The notes beneath the pieces were generated by a model that saw nothing but the letters and a program-made list of their open reading frames with translations, made no database searches and was not told where the DNA came from. From Ancylothrix sp. D3o (GTDB taxonomy: Bacteria > Cyanobacteriota > Cyanobacteriia > Cyanobacteriales > Oscillatoriaceae), in assembly GCF_025370775.1 (NCBI RefSeq), contig NZ_JAMXEX010000008.1:62001-126000 (forward strand): a DNA stretch of 64,000 bases, in the 5' to 3' direction. Each line of letters begins with the position of its first letter. The stretch's first letter is position 1. Positions 1 to 9,028 of the stretch are shown here, piece after piece. The translations under genes and the position numbers were made by a program.

Positions 1-1
1 C

Positions 2-256
2 ATCGTCTTTCCGGCCACCGTTCCTTACATTTTCACCGGCCTGAGAATTGGCATCGGTTTATCTTGGCTGGCAATTGTTGCAGCCGAAATGTTAGTGGGT
101 GGAGTTGGTATCGGGTTCTTTATCTGGGATGCTTACAACAACTCACTCATTAGTCAAATTATTATCGCCTTGGTTTATGTTGGTGTAGTTGGTTTATTAC
201 TTGACCGCTTCGTAGCCTTCATCGCTTCAATAGTCGTACCCCAAGAACAAAAGTAA
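2..256 (+). CDS. nrtB: Nitrate ABC transporter permease NrtB (C-terminal part)
   Basis: Only the last 84 codons are inside the window; the reading frame is open from base 2 and stops at TAA 254-256. The visible part is a hydrophobic permease end with the segment TGLRIGIGLSWLAIVAAEML, typical of the inner-membrane permease of NrtABCD-type importers (NrtB/SsuC/TauC family), followed by a last membrane span and a short charged tail. It would form the channel through which nitrate or nitrite passes. It lies 99 bases before nrtC in the same direction, which fits the usual nrtA-nrtB-nrtC-nrtD order; nrtA would lie upstream, outside the window. Confidence 0.82.
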   Translation: MVFPATVPYIFTGLRIGIGLSWLAIVAAEMLVGGVGIGFFIWDAYNNSLISQIIIALVYVGVVGLLLDRFVAFIASIVVPQEQK

Positions 257-320
257 TAAATGTCATTTGTCCGGGGTCATTTGTCTTGAAGAACGGCAAA
301 TTACCCCCCATTCCATACCA

Positions 321-355
321 ATGACAAAGAACAAAAAACAAAGGATAAAGGATAA
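321..355. repeat. Degenerate GACAAA-type heptamer repeat before nrtC
   Basis: A stretch built from tandem, degenerate heptamers of the type (A)TGACAAA / GGATAAA runs up to the nrtC start codon. Similar strings recur at 8513-8544, 9023-9034 and 16653-16760. They match the short tandemly repeated repetitive sequences known from cyanobacterial intergenic DNA. The repeat occupies the place where a ribosome binding site would be expected. Confidence 0.6.
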
Positions 356-2392
356 ATGAGTACATTTTTAGAAGTAGACCACATCGATAAAGTTTTTCCT
401 CTTCAGAATGGCAATACCTATGTTGCCCTGAAAAACATTGAACTAAAAATTAAACAAGGCGAATTTATTTCCTTAATTGGACACTCTGGCTGTGGAAAAT
501 CGACACTCTTAAATATGGTGGCCGGTTTAGATATGCCAACAAAAGGCGGCGTGATTTTAGAAGGCCGCTGCATCAAAGGGCCGGGCCCAGATCGAATGGT
601 AGTATTTCAAAATTACTCCCTATTGCCTTGGTTGACAGTCCGAGAAAATATTTCCTTAGCAGTGAATCGCGTTTTAAAAGACTTACCCAAAGGTGAACGC
701 AGAGGAATTATTGAGCATCATATTGATATGGTGGGATTGCGTCACGCCGCCGATAAACGCCCAGGGGAATTATCCGGGGGGATGAAACAACGGGTAGCAA
801 TTGCACGGGCATTGTCCATTCGTCCGAAAGTATTATTATTAGATGAACCCTTTGGCGCATTAGATGCTTTAACACGGGGAGGTTTGCAAGAAAAATTAAT
901 GCAAATCTGCGAAGAAAGTCATGTAACAGCAATTATGGTGACGCATGATGTCGATGAAGCGCTGTTGTTATCAGACAGAATTGTGATGTTAACCAATGGC
1001 CCGGAATCGCACATCGGGCAAATTTTAGAAGTGAATATTCCTAGACCCCGGCACCGGTTAGAAGTAGTAAATCATCCCAGTTATTATGCCCTGCGAAATG
1101 AGATGATTTATTTTCTTAACCAGCAAAAACGGGATAAACGCCGCAAAGCCAAACAAAAAACCGTATCGGCACCGGCCATTATTTCTGCCAACGGCTTAGA
1201 AAAAGTTAATCTCGAATTAGGGTTTATTCCCCTCACAGACTGTGCGCCGTTAGTAGTAGCAAAAGAAAAAGGATTCTTCAAAAAACATGGCCTCGAAGAA
1301 GTAAATCTTTGCCGAGAACCAAGCTGGAAAGCCATTTCCGAAGGAGTCGCAACCGGCCGGTTAGATGGGGCTCAAATGGTAGCGGGGATGCCGTTATCAA
1401 TGACCTTGGGATTAGGAATGGAAAAGCCGTCGCCGGTGGTTACAGCAATGGTTTTAAGTCGCAACGGCAATGCCATTACCCTCAGCAAATCTTTATTTGA
1501 AAAAGGCGTTCGCAATTTAAGCGACCTGAAAAAATATATCAATCAATCCCCAGAAAAGCGTCACACTTTCGGGATGGTACACCCCGCCTCAATGCACAAT
1601 TTGATGCTGCGCTATTGGTTAGCATCAGGGGGAATTGATCCTGATATTGATGTAAATTTAACAGTGATTCCACCGGCCCAAATGGTGGCAAATTTAAAAG
1701 CAGGTAATATTGATGGTTATTGTGTCGGAGAACCTTGGAACTCTCGCGCTGTGCATGAAGATTTAGGCTTTGTAATTGCCACCGACCTTGATATCTGGCC
1801 CGGACACCCCGAAAAAGTTCTTGGTGTGCGCGAAGAATGGGTCAATCAATACCCAGAAACTCATATTGCTTTAGTTAAAGCACTTTTGGAAGCCTGCGAA
1901 TATTGCGACGATGTGCGCCACCGCGAAGAAATTGTCAATTTGCTATGCAAACCTGAGTATGTCGGATCAGACCGAATTTACACCCGACCTGGTTTTGCCG
2001 CACCTTATGACTATGGCACCGGCGAAAGTCCCCAAATCTTACAACGCTTTAACCAATTCCATTTTGAACAAACCAACTGCCCCGGACGAGTTGAGGGATT
2101 ATGGATATTAACCCAACTAGCCCGCTGGGGTGTAACACCATTCCCGAAAAACTGGTTAGAAATCCTTGAACGAGTCCGGCGCGTAGACTTGTATGGCGAA
2201 GCAGCGCGGCAATTAGGATGGCCGGATAATGAACCAGATCGCCAGTGTTTCGAGTTATTCGATCACATGGTGTTTAATCCAGATGATCCTATAGGCTACT
2301 TACAACGCCTCAGCATACACCGCGACATCCGCATCGAAGAAATCATCATTGACGATGTTGCAGGTGAAGTGAAGCAAAAGTCAGCCGCCTAA
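356..2392 (+). CDS. nrtC: Nitrate ABC transporter ATPase NrtC with C-terminal NrtA-like domain
   Basis: 678 residues. ATP-binding half: Walker A GHSGCGKST (about 42-50), signature LSGGMKQR (139-146), Walker B LLLDEP (160-165) and the H-loop His197. From about residue 283 a second domain begins (ELGFIPLTDCAPLVVAKEKG) that resembles the substrate-binding protein NrtA. This two-domain plan is the hallmark of NrtC, where the C-terminal domain is known to act in regulation of uptake by nitrogen status. The protein energises nitrate/nitrite import at the cytoplasmic membrane with NrtB and NrtD. It follows nrtB and precedes nrtD by 94 bases. Start ATG 356 is the first in-frame ATG and places the ABC fold normally. 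Confidence 0.94.
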   Translation: MSTFLEVDHIDKVFPLQNGNTYVALKNIELKIKQGEFISLIGHSGCGKSTLLNMVAGLDMPTKGGVILEGRCIKGPGPDRMVVFQNYSLLPWLTVRENISLAVNRVLKDLPKGERRGIIEHHIDMVGLRHAADKRPGELSGGMKQRVAIARALSIRPKVLLLDEPFGALDALTRGGLQEKLMQICEESHVTAIMVTHDVDEALLLSDRIVMLTNGPESHIGQILEVNIPRPRHRLEVVNHPSYYALRNEMIYFLNQQKRDKRRKAKQKTVSAPAIISANGLEKVNLELGFIPLTDCAPLVVAKEKGFFKKHGLEEVNLCREPSWKAISEGVATGRLDGAQMVAGMPLSMTLGLGMEKPSPVVTAMVLSRNGNAITLSKSLFEKGVRNLSDLKKYINQSPEKRHTFGMVHPASMHNLMLRYWLASGGIDPDIDVNLTVIPPAQMVANLKAGNIDGYCVGEPWNSRAVHEDLGFVIATDLDIWPGHPEKVLGVREEWVNQYPETHIALVKALLEACEYCDDVRHREEIVNLLCKPEYVGSDRIYTRPGFAAPYDYGTGESPQILQRFNQFHFEQTNCPGRVEGLWILTQLARWGVTPFPKNWLEILERVRRVDLYGEAARQLGWPDNEPDRQCFELFDHMVFNPDDPIGYLQRLSIHRDIRIEEIIIDDVAGEVKQKSAA

Positions 2393-2486
2393 GTTTTTTG
2401 CGATTCTTGGGTGGTCAGTGACCACTCTCTCAGAAAAGACATTTTCATAGCCAATTATCCACTCATCCCCACTCACACCCAGACCT

Positions 2487-4040
2487 ATGCAAACAAAACC
2501 CACACTCGTAACCAACCCCACCGGCCTACAGCAAGAACCCGCTGTAAACAAAGAATCTTTCCTCGTCATTAACAACGTTTCCAAAGTGTACCCCACCCCC
2601 AAAGGGCCCTACACCGTACTGGAAGATGTCAACTTCACCGCCAAGGAGGGAGAATTTATTTGTGTGATTGGTCACTCTGGGTGTGGCAAATCAACCTTGC
2701 TGAATATGGTGTCTGGTTTCAATACCCCCACCACCGGCGAAGTTACCCTCGAAGGCAAACTGATCACTAAACCCGGCCCAGATCGGATGATGGTTTTCCA
2801 AAACTATGCCCTTTTGCCTTGGAAAACCGTTTATGAAAATGTCTATCTGGCAGTAAAAACCGCTTTTCCCCAAAAATCTAAAGAAGAAAAAGACAGCATC
2901 ACCCGCGAACATCTGGAAATGGTGGGCCTCACAGAAGCCGCTAATAAACGCCCCACCCAAATTTCCGGGGGGATGAAACAACGAGTCGCCATTGCTAGGG
3001 CTCTTTCCATTCGTCCGAAAATGTTGATTTTAGATGAACCCTTCGGCGCTTTGGATGCGATCACCAAAGAAGAATTGCAAGAAGAATTACTGCAAATTTG
3101 GCGCGAGTACCGCGTTACGGTCTTAATGATCACCCATGATATTGATGAAGCGCTGTTTTTAGCCGACCGGCTGGTGATGATGACCAATGGCCCCCATGCG
3201 AAAATCGGCGAAGTGTTGGAAATTCCTTTTGCCCGTCCGCGTGTTCGTTCGCAAGTGATGGAAGATCCCCGGTATTATGAATTGCGGAACTATGCTTTAG
3301 ATTTCCTCTTCCGCCGGTTTGCCCACGATGAAGTGCCCGAAGAAGAGACTAAGCCTGTTAAAGCAGCGGTGCCTTCTGTTGTGCCTTCCGGGGTGCCTTC
3401 TACTGTGCCGGTGGTGCACACCAATACTACTCCTACGCCAAAACCTATGTCCACTCAAGAAAAACACGCGGGCCACAGGGATGCCATGATCGTCACGGCT
3501 GCAACGGCTGCTCTTTTTGCTTTGGGCGGTGCGTTTCATGGTTTGTCTCAGTTAACCGGCGCTCAGAAAATGGCCTCCACACCGGCTGTCGCCGAAACTG
3601 TGGCCACACCTAGCCCAACACCGGCAGCGGTTTCTAGCCCAACACCGGCAGCCATTTCTAGCCCAACACCGGCAGAAACCACCCCTGCGGCAGCCACATC
3701 GACGCTGACATCGGCAGAAACCACCCCTGCGGGACAAGAGCAAAAAGCCGAAAAAATTACCGATCCTGCAAAACTGAGCGAATTAAAACAAAAACTCTTT
3801 GACAGCATTGATAAAACCTGGCAAACCAGCCCCACTTTTGCCGAAAACTTGGTTTATCGCGTCAAAGTGATGGAAGATGGCACCCTTGGCGCATTTGAAG
3901 GAACTTCCCAAACTGCCAAAGATTTTGTCAAAGAAACACCTCTCCAAAGTTTGGTCAAGTCTGGCGCAAATCTTGAAAAAGGGCCGGTGGCTGAGTTTCA
4001 AGTTGTTTTCTCTCCCGCTGGAACCCTAGAAGTCAAATAA
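2487..4040 (+). CDS. nrtD: Nitrate ABC transporter ATPase NrtD with unusual membrane-anchored C-terminal extension
   Basis: 517 residues, whereas NrtD is normally about 260-280. Residues 1-280 are a complete ABC ATPase: Walker A GHSGCGKST (62-70), signature ISGGMKQR (159-166), Walker B ILDEP (181-185), H-loop His217. After it come a Pro/Val-rich linker, one predicted membrane span (about 333-358), a Pro/Thr/Ala-rich stretch encoded partly by three 24-base direct repeats (3611-3682), and a folded-looking domain (about 424-517) with sequences such as TWQTSPTF and VVFSPAGTLEVK. From memory, similar terminal domains occur in cyanobacterial membrane-anchored proteins, not in ABC ATPases. The frame is open throughout. 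An internal ATG at 3447 could start a separate product. ABC assignment is certain; the role of the extension is unknown. Confidence 0.9.
   Translation: MQTKPTLVTNPTGLQQEPAVNKESFLVINNVSKVYPTPKGPYTVLEDVNFTAKEGEFICVIGHSGCGKSTLLNMVSGFNTPTTGEVTLEGKLITKPGPDRMMVFQNYALLPWKTVYENVYLAVKTAFPQKSKEEKDSITREHLEMVGLTEAANKRPTQISGGMKQRVAIARALSIRPKMLILDEPFGALDAITKEELQEELLQIWREYRVTVLMITHDIDEALFLADRLVMMTNGPHAKIGEVLEIPFARPRVRSQVMEDPRYYELRNYALDFLFRRFAHDEVPEEETKPVKAAVPSVVPSGVPSTVPVVHTNTTPTPKPMSTQEKHAGHRDAMIVTAATAALFALGGAFHGLSQLTGAQKMASTPAVAETVATPSPTPAAVSSPTPAAISSPTPAETTPAAATSTLTSAETTPAGQEQKAEKITDPAKLSELKQKLFDSIDKTWQTSPTFAENLVYRVKVMEDGTLGAFEGTSQTAKDFVKETPLQSLVKSGANLEKGPVAEFQVVFSPAGTLEVK
3611..3682 (+). repeat. Three 24-base direct repeats inside nrtD
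   Basis: Three near-identical 24-base units, each with the core TAGCCCAACACCGGCAG, start at 3611, 3635 and 3659. They encode Ser/Pro-Thr-Pro-Ala linker units between the membrane span and the last domain of the NrtD extension. Copy number could vary by slippage without changing the frame. Confidence 0.75.
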
Positions 4041-4060
4041 AAAAACCGGCACCTCCTAAC

Positions 4061-4093
4061 CCCCTTCCCTATAAGAGAAGGGGTAATTTTTCT
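4061..4093 (+). terminator. Hairpin after nrtD
   Basis: The stem CCCCTTC (4061-4067) pairs with GAAGGGG (4077-4083) around a 9-base loop and is followed by TAATTTTTCT. It lies 21 bases after the nrtD stop and is a plausible rho-independent terminator of the nrtABCD transcript. Similar CCCTTCCCT hairpins are also frequent intergenic repeats in cyanobacteria. Confidence 0.5.
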
Positions 4094-4210
4094 CTCAAAG
4101 TTCTGCTCGCTTGAGGAAAGGCGGGCTAGGCAAAGAGGTTAAATTGCTCTATAAAATCATGTAAAAATGACATTCCCAAAATGCAATAGGCTCATTTTTC
4201 TAAAAATTTT

Positions 4211-4252
4211 GTAAAAACTTATACCAATTGCCGGTCTTAATCAAACTACCTT
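4211..4252 (+). promoter_or_regulatory. Candidate NtcA-activated promoter upstream of nrtP
   Basis: GTA (4211-4213), eight bases, TAC (4222-4224) is an exact match to the NtcA consensus GTA-N8-TAC. After a 22-base gap follows TACCTT (4247-4252), matching the TAN3T -10 box of NtcA-activated promoters at the usual 22-23-base distance. Transcription would begin near 4260 and leave an untranslated leader of about 370 bases before nrtP. NtcA control is known for cyanobacterial nitrate genes. About 16 GTA-N8-TAC matches are expected by chance in 64 kb, so spacing and context carry the weight. In the rest of the 588-base gap between nrtD and nrtP I see nothing but AT-rich DNA. Confidence 0.5.
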
Positions 4253-4628
4253 TAAACCACAAGCAAAAATAAACCTCATTTGAGGTCATCAATGAACACA
4301 GACAAAACCTAACGGCAAAACACAACGCCAAAACAATTGGCTGCCGACGATGAAAAATATTTAAATGTAGGGACGATTTTATCAACAAATAAAGACATTT
4401 CATGCCCAACTTTAAAACCATCGCCAAAACCAACCCTACAGGCAAACTCCACTGCAAAAAGTCTCAGACAAACAAAATCAAAGACGGGGAAATCTAAACA
4501 GAAATTTTAGAGAAAATGAAAGTTCCAGCTTTTTGAATTGAAGCCGTTATCAAAGAAAAAATAACCTTTAAAAGCTAAAACTTTTCTTCCCCGCCCCACT
4601 ACAAATCTTAGTTTTGGAAACAGCTTCA

Positions 4629-6152
4629 ATGTTAAAAGGCTTACTTTCATTTCAAGGCCGATATCGCATCCTACACCTAACTTGGTTTGCGTTTTTCCTC
4701 ACCTTTGTCGATTGGTTTAACTTCTCTCCCTTTGCCTCCACCATCGGCAAAGAACTAAACCTCAGCGATCCGCAAATCAAAACCCTCTTAATTTGCAACC
4801 TCGCCCTCACCATTCCCGCCCGCATTATTATCGGGATGCTGCTCGATAAATTTGGCCCCAAAATCACCTTTTCTGCACTGCTGATTTTTTCAATTGTTCC
4901 TTGTTTTGCCACCGCTGTTTCCCAAAACTTTGGCCAATTAGTCATTGCTCGTTTACTAATGGGAATTGTCGGGGCCGGTTTTGTTGTTGGCATTCGGATG
5001 GTGTCTGAATGGTTCCCCCCCAAAGAAATCGGAATTGCCGAAGGAATTTATGGAGGCTGGGGCAATTTTGGAGCCTTTGGGGCCGAATTTGCTCTCCCTA
5101 TGCTTGCCCTTGCTACCGCATTTATTGGCGGTGGGCAAACAAATTGGCGCTTAACCATTGCCCTCACCGGCATCATTTCCGCTGTTTATGGCTTAATATA
5201 TTTCCGCAACGCCCTCGATACACCAGAAGGCAAAACTTACCGCCGGCCAAAACGCAGCGGCGGAATGGAAGTAACCAGCCCCAAAAGCTTTTATGCAATG
5301 ATTTTAAGCAATTTTGGCTTAATCTTTGCCCTGGGTTTATTAACGTGGCGTTTAGCTCAACCAAACATCGGTTTTATTAATACCGAGCAAATGTTTGTGG
5401 TTTGGTTGCTGTTAGGAGGGCTGTTTGGTTTCCAAACCTTCAAAGCTTGGCAAATTAACAAAGAAATGCTCGAAGGCAGAAAAACTTACACCCCTGCTGA
5501 GCGCTTTCAATTTCGCCAAGTCGGACTGCTGGAATTGTGCTATGTTGTCAGTTTTGGCAGCGAATTAGCAGCAGTATCTATGCTCCCCGGTTTCTTTGAA
5601 AACACCTTTAATCTTGATCATGTAACCGCAGCTACCATTGCCGCTACTTATCCGTTTATGAACTTAATTTCTCGCCCAAGTGGGGGATTAATTTCTGATA
5701 AACTCGGCAGCCGCAAATGGACAATGACACTGCTTTGTGTCGGCATTGGCGCCGGTTATCTCCTAGCATTTAGTATTAACTCTTCCTGGTCAATTCCTGC
5801 CGCGATTGCTGCTACCATGTTCTCGGCTTATTTTGCTCAGGCCGGCTGTGGTGCCACCTACGGTATTGTCCCCTTGATTAAAAAAGAAATCACAGGCCAA
5901 ATTTCAGGAAATGTTGGCGCCTATGGCAACTTTGGCGGCGTGGTTTATCTAACCTTGTTTAGCTTAACCAATGCTGCTACTTTGTTTCAAACAATGGCCG
6001 TCTGCGCTCTGATTTGCGCCGCTTTGTGTGCGTTTTTCCTCAAAGAACCTCAAGGCTCTTTTGCAGCCCATTTTGATGAAGAAATCGTGGGGCCGGTGGC
6101 AAATTTCGAGATTTCGCCTCAGATGGGCGAAAATAACCCCATCGTCAAGTAA
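4629..6152 (+). CDS. nrtP: Nitrate/nitrite permease of the NNP (MFS) family
   Basis: 507 residues from the preferred ATG at 4629; a TTG at 4614 would add only five residues. The protein is hydrophobic with about 12 membrane spans and carries both Gly-rich nitrate signatures of the NarK/NRT2 family, GGWGNFGAFG (about residue 140) and GNVGAYGNFGG (about 430), plus the MFS-type loop DKFGPK between spans 2 and 3. A central cytoplasmic loop follows span 6 (FRNALDTPEGKTYRRPK). It would import nitrate and nitrite by ion symport. Its position between nrtD and narB is notable because many cyanobacteria use either NrtABCD or NrtP. It is probably driven by the NtcA-type promoter at 4211. Confidence 0.93.
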   Translation: MLKGLLSFQGRYRILHLTWFAFFLTFVDWFNFSPFASTIGKELNLSDPQIKTLLICNLALTIPARIIIGMLLDKFGPKITFSALLIFSIVPCFATAVSQNFGQLVIARLLMGIVGAGFVVGIRMVSEWFPPKEIGIAEGIYGGWGNFGAFGAEFALPMLALATAFIGGGQTNWRLTIALTGIISAVYGLIYFRNALDTPEGKTYRRPKRSGGMEVTSPKSFYAMILSNFGLIFALGLLTWRLAQPNIGFINTEQMFVVWLLLGGLFGFQTFKAWQINKEMLEGRKTYTPAERFQFRQVGLLELCYVVSFGSELAAVSMLPGFFENTFNLDHVTAATIAATYPFMNLISRPSGGLISDKLGSRKWTMTLLCVGIGAGYLLAFSINSSWSIPAAIAATMFSAYFAQAGCGATYGIVPLIKKEITGQISGNVGAYGNFGGVVYLTLFSLTNAATLFQTMAVCALICAALCAFFLKEPQGSFAAHFDEEIVGPVANFEISPQMGENNPIVK

Positions 6153-6167
6153 TTTTAATCAAGAAGT

Positions 6168-6204
6168 CTTGAAATTAAAATTAATCCAATGTTTTAATTT
6201 CAAG
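6168..6204 (+). terminator. Long AT-rich inverted repeat between nrtP and narB
   Basis: A perfect 13-base inverted repeat: CTTGAAATTAAAA (6168-6180) and TTTTAATTTCAAG (6192-6204) around an 11-base loop, followed by GTTTTATAATTT. It could end or attenuate nrtP transcription. The TATAAT at 6209-6214 just behind it may serve as a -10 box for narB, but I see no good -35 element. Confidence 0.45.
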
Positions 6205-6247
6205 GTTTTATAATTTATGATTTTATTAAAGCAGTATCCTTCAAACT

Positions 6248-8434
6248 ATGACTGACTCAACGAAAACTCTCTGTCCTTACTGTGGTGTTGGCTGTGGCTT
6301 GGAAGTGTCGCCGCCGGCTGAATTAGGCAAGCCGACGAATCGAGATGCTAAAGGCAATCCCATCTGGAAAGTTCGGGGTGATCGTTCTCACCCTTCGAGT
6401 CAAGGCATGGTTTGCGTCAAGGGTGCAACTATTGCTGAGGCTATTGATAAAAGCCGGTTATTATACCCGATGATGCGAAATTCTCTTGATGAAGAATTCC
6501 GTCGGGTAACTTGGGAAGAAGCCTTAAATGCCATTGTTAACCGCATTCAAACTGTCCGCTTGACTTCTGGCCCTGATGCAATTTGTATGTATGGTTCTGG
6601 GCAATTTCAAACCGAAGATTATTATGTTGCCCAAAAGTTAATCAAAGGCTGTCTGGGCACAAATAATTTTGATGCCAATTCTCGTTTATGTATGTCAAGT
6701 GCAGTGGCCGGTTATATTCAAAGTTTTGGCTCGGATGGCCCGCCTTGTTGTTATGATGATTTGGAATTAACCGATTGTGCGTTCTTAATTGGCACGAATA
6801 CGGCAGAATGTCACCCGATTATTTATAACCGGCTCCGCAAACATCATAAAAAGAATAAAAATGTCAAAATGATTGTGGTTGATCCGCGTCGCACGACCAC
6901 AGCAGAAGATGCGGATCTGCATTTAGCTATTCGTCCGGGCACAGACATTGATTTACTCAACGGCATTGCTTTTCTTTTGATGCGTTGGGGAATGTTTGAT
7001 TCGGCTTTTATTGATGAATGTACCGCCAATTTCCCGGCTTTTGCTGAGGTAATTCGTCATTATCCGCCGGAATTGGTGGCTCGCAAATGTGGCATCCGTA
7101 TGGATGATTTGGAACTGGCTGCCCGTTATTGGGGCGAGTCGAAGCGGGTTTTATCAATGTGGTCGATGGGTGTTAATCAGTCGAGCGAAGGGACGGCAAA
7201 AGTTCGCAATATTATTAATTTACACCTGATGACCGGCCAAATAGGTAAACCCGGTAGCGGCCCGTTTTCTTTAACCGGCCAACCAAATGCAATGGGTGGT
7301 AGAGAAGCCGGTGGTTTAGCCAATCTTTTACCCGGATATCGTTTAGTAAAAAATCCCGAACATCGCGCCGAAGTTGAGCAATTTTGGGGTTTAAAAGCCG
7401 GTCAAATTTCCCCAGAAATTGGCTTAACTGTTTGGGAAATGATCCAAGGTTTAGAAACAGGGAATGTGGGTTTCTTGTGGATTGCAGCCACAAATCCCGC
7501 CGTCAGTATGCCCGATTTAGAACGCACAAAAGCCGCCTTAAAAAAATCTCCGTTTACTGTTTATCAAGATGCTTATTATCCCACCGAAACCGCAGCTTAT
7601 GCTCATGTTTTATTACCGGCTGCTCAGTGGGGTGAAAAAACCGGCATTATGACGAATTCTGAACGCCGCGTTACTTTATGTTCTGCATTTCGGGAGCCGG
7701 TGGGGCAAGCTCGTCCAGATTGGGCAATTTTTGCAGAAGTTGGTCGCCGGCTTGGTTTTGCCGATAAGTTTACCTTTACCACTTCCGCTGAAGTTTATGC
7801 CGAATTTGTGGGCTTGACAAAAGGCAGACCTTGTGATATGGCTGGCTTGTCTCACGAATTGCTCAAACAAGAAGGCGCGCAGCATTGGCCTTTTCCGGCA
7901 GGAATTCGGCGGAAAGACTCGGCGCGACTTTACACAGATTTTCACTTTCATACACCGGATGGACGGGCCAGGTTTGGGGCGTATCATTCGCGGGGTTTAG
8001 CGGAACCGCCCGATCCTGAGTATCCGTTGGTGTTGACAGTGGGCCGGCTTTACGGCCATTGGCACACGCAAACCCGCACCGGCAGAATTGAAAAAATTTG
8101 CCAAATGCACCCACAACCGTTTTTAGAAATTCACCCGCGTGATGCTCAAAAATTGGCCATTCAGGAGGATGATTGGGTGGCAGTACGTTCGCGGCGCGGT
8201 TGGGCGAAATTTCAGGCAAAAGTGACCTCAGCAATTTCGCCTGGGACGGTGTTTGTCCCTATGCACTGGGGGGCGTTGTGGGCTGAAAATGCCGAAGCAA
8301 ATGCTCTGACTCATCCAGAGGCGTGTCCCGACTCGAAACAGCCTGAGTTAAAAGCTTGTGCGGTACGGGTGGTGCGTGTTGGGGCAGAAGTGATGGAAAC
8401 TGTAGAGCAAGCAGTATTTTCTTCGATTAGCTAA
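6248..8434 (+). CDS. narB: Ferredoxin-dependent assimilatory nitrate reductase NarB
   Basis: 728 residues, the usual length for cyanobacterial NarB. The N-terminus carries the 4Fe-4S motif Cys9, Cys12, Cys16 and Cys56 ([13 protein letters not shown] ... GMVCVKG). The rest is a molybdopterin oxidoreductase with a cysteine in LCMSSAV at the position where the Mo ligand is expected, a [10 protein letters not shown]-like segment and the C-terminal dinucleotide-binding beta-barrel ([17 protein letters not shown]). It reduces nitrate to nitrite with electrons from ferredoxin, in the cytoplasm. It lies 95 bases after nrtP and just before narM, so uptake, reduction and enzyme maturation are grouped. 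Confidence 0.96.
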   Translation: MTDSTKTLCPYCGVGCGLEVSPPAELGKPTNRDAKGNPIWKVRGDRSHPSSQGMVCVKGATIAEAIDKSRLLYPMMRNSLDEEFRRVTWEEALNAIVNRIQTVRLTSGPDAICMYGSGQFQTEDYYVAQKLIKGCLGTNNFDANSRLCMSSAVAGYIQSFGSDGPPCCYDDLELTDCAFLIGTNTAECHPIIYNRLRKHHKKNKNVKMIVVDPRRTTTAEDADLHLAIRPGTDIDLLNGIAFLLMRWGMFDSAFIDECTANFPAFAEVIRHYPPELVARKCGIRMDDLELAARYWGESKRVLSMWSMGVNQSSEGTAKVRNIINLHLMTGQIGKPGSGPFSLTGQPNAMGGREAGGLANLLPGYRLVKNPEHRAEVEQFWGLKAGQISPEIGLTVWEMIQGLETGNVGFLWIAATNPAVSMPDLERTKAALKKSPFTVYQDAYYPTETAAYAHVLLPAAQWGEKTGIMTNSERRVTLCSAFREPVGQARPDWAIFAEVGRRLGFADKFTFTTSAEVYAEFVGLTKGRPCDMAGLSHELLKQEGAQHWPFPAGIRRKDSARLYTDFHFHTPDGRARFGAYHSRGLAEPPDPEYPLVLTVGRLYGHWHTQTRTGRIEKICQMHPQPFLEIHPRDAQKLAIQEDDWVAVRSRRGWAKFQAKVTSAISPGTVFVPMHWGALWAENAEANALTHPEACPDSKQPELKACAVRVVRVGAEVMETVEQAVFSSIS

Positions 8435-8442
8435 ACATTTTT

Positions 8443-8505
8443 GGAGGGGCGGGTTCTCCGAAATACTGGTTAAGAAAAACTGCTTCTTAAGCCCCGTCCC
8501 CCCTC
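8443..8505 (+). terminator. Two-part hairpin after narB
   Basis: GGAGGGGCGGG (8443-8453) can pair, with a small bulge, with the C-rich stretch at 8492-8505. Inside it GGTTAAGAA (8468-8476) pairs with TTCTTAAGCC (8484-8493). The structure begins ten bases after the narB stop. It may be a terminator or a structured intergenic repeat; no strong T-run follows. Confidence 0.4.
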
Positions 8506-8532
8506 TTACAAATGACAAATGACCAATAACAA

Positions 8533-8988
8533 ATGACAAACTTTTTTGCCTTTGAAGCTGATTTTGTGGATTCTTTGCGCTGCATTCCGATGGGAGTGCG
8601 GTTAAAGTTAGATAGTTGTGGCATAAAGTTAAAATTGCCGCAGTGGAATAAGTTTAGTGAAGCAGACCGGCAGGCGTTGGTAGAGATGCCTTGTCTGTCG
8701 GATGAAGATGTAGAAAATTATCGCCGGTTTTTGCATAATTTGGTTTTGGAAAGAACGGCAACAGTGGCAAGTGAGTTGCCTATTGATGAAAATCCGGCTT
8801 GGTTAAATGAAGAAGAGGTGCCGGTTTCTGTTGTAGAAAAAGCGGCAGAGTTTGGGTTAAATTTGACCTTGGAAAAATGGCAAAAGTTGAGTGCTTTACA
8901 ACGCTTTGCTTTGATTAAGTTGAGCCGTTCTGGTCACGAAAATAATAATTTTTTACCGGCACTTAAAGAGTTTGGTTTGGTGGTTTAA
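8533..8988 (+). CDS. narM: Nitrate reductase-associated protein NarM
   Basis: 151 residues, soluble and without a signal peptide. The beginning, MTNFFAFEADFVDSLRCIPM, and the paired segments KLKLPQWNKF and NLTLEKWQKLSALQR match the NarM family, small proteins needed for active nitrate reductase in cyanobacteria, probably in assembly. Cys54 sits in the conserved EMPCLSDEDV segment. The gene lies 98 bases behind narB in the same direction, the context expected for NarM. The start ATG at 8533 directly follows a (GAC)AAATGAC heptamer repeat, so the ribosome binding site is not obvious. Confidence 0.88.
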   Translation: MTNFFAFEADFVDSLRCIPMGVRLKLDSCGIKLKLPQWNKFSEADRQALVEMPCLSDEDVENYRRFLHNLVLERTATVASELPIDENPAWLNEEEVPVSVVEKAAEFGLNLTLEKWQKLSALQRFALIKLSRSGHENNNFLPALKEFGLVV

Positions 8989-9028
8989 AATTGTGTTGGG
9001 GTTATTGTTGGTAAATGATTCTTGACAA

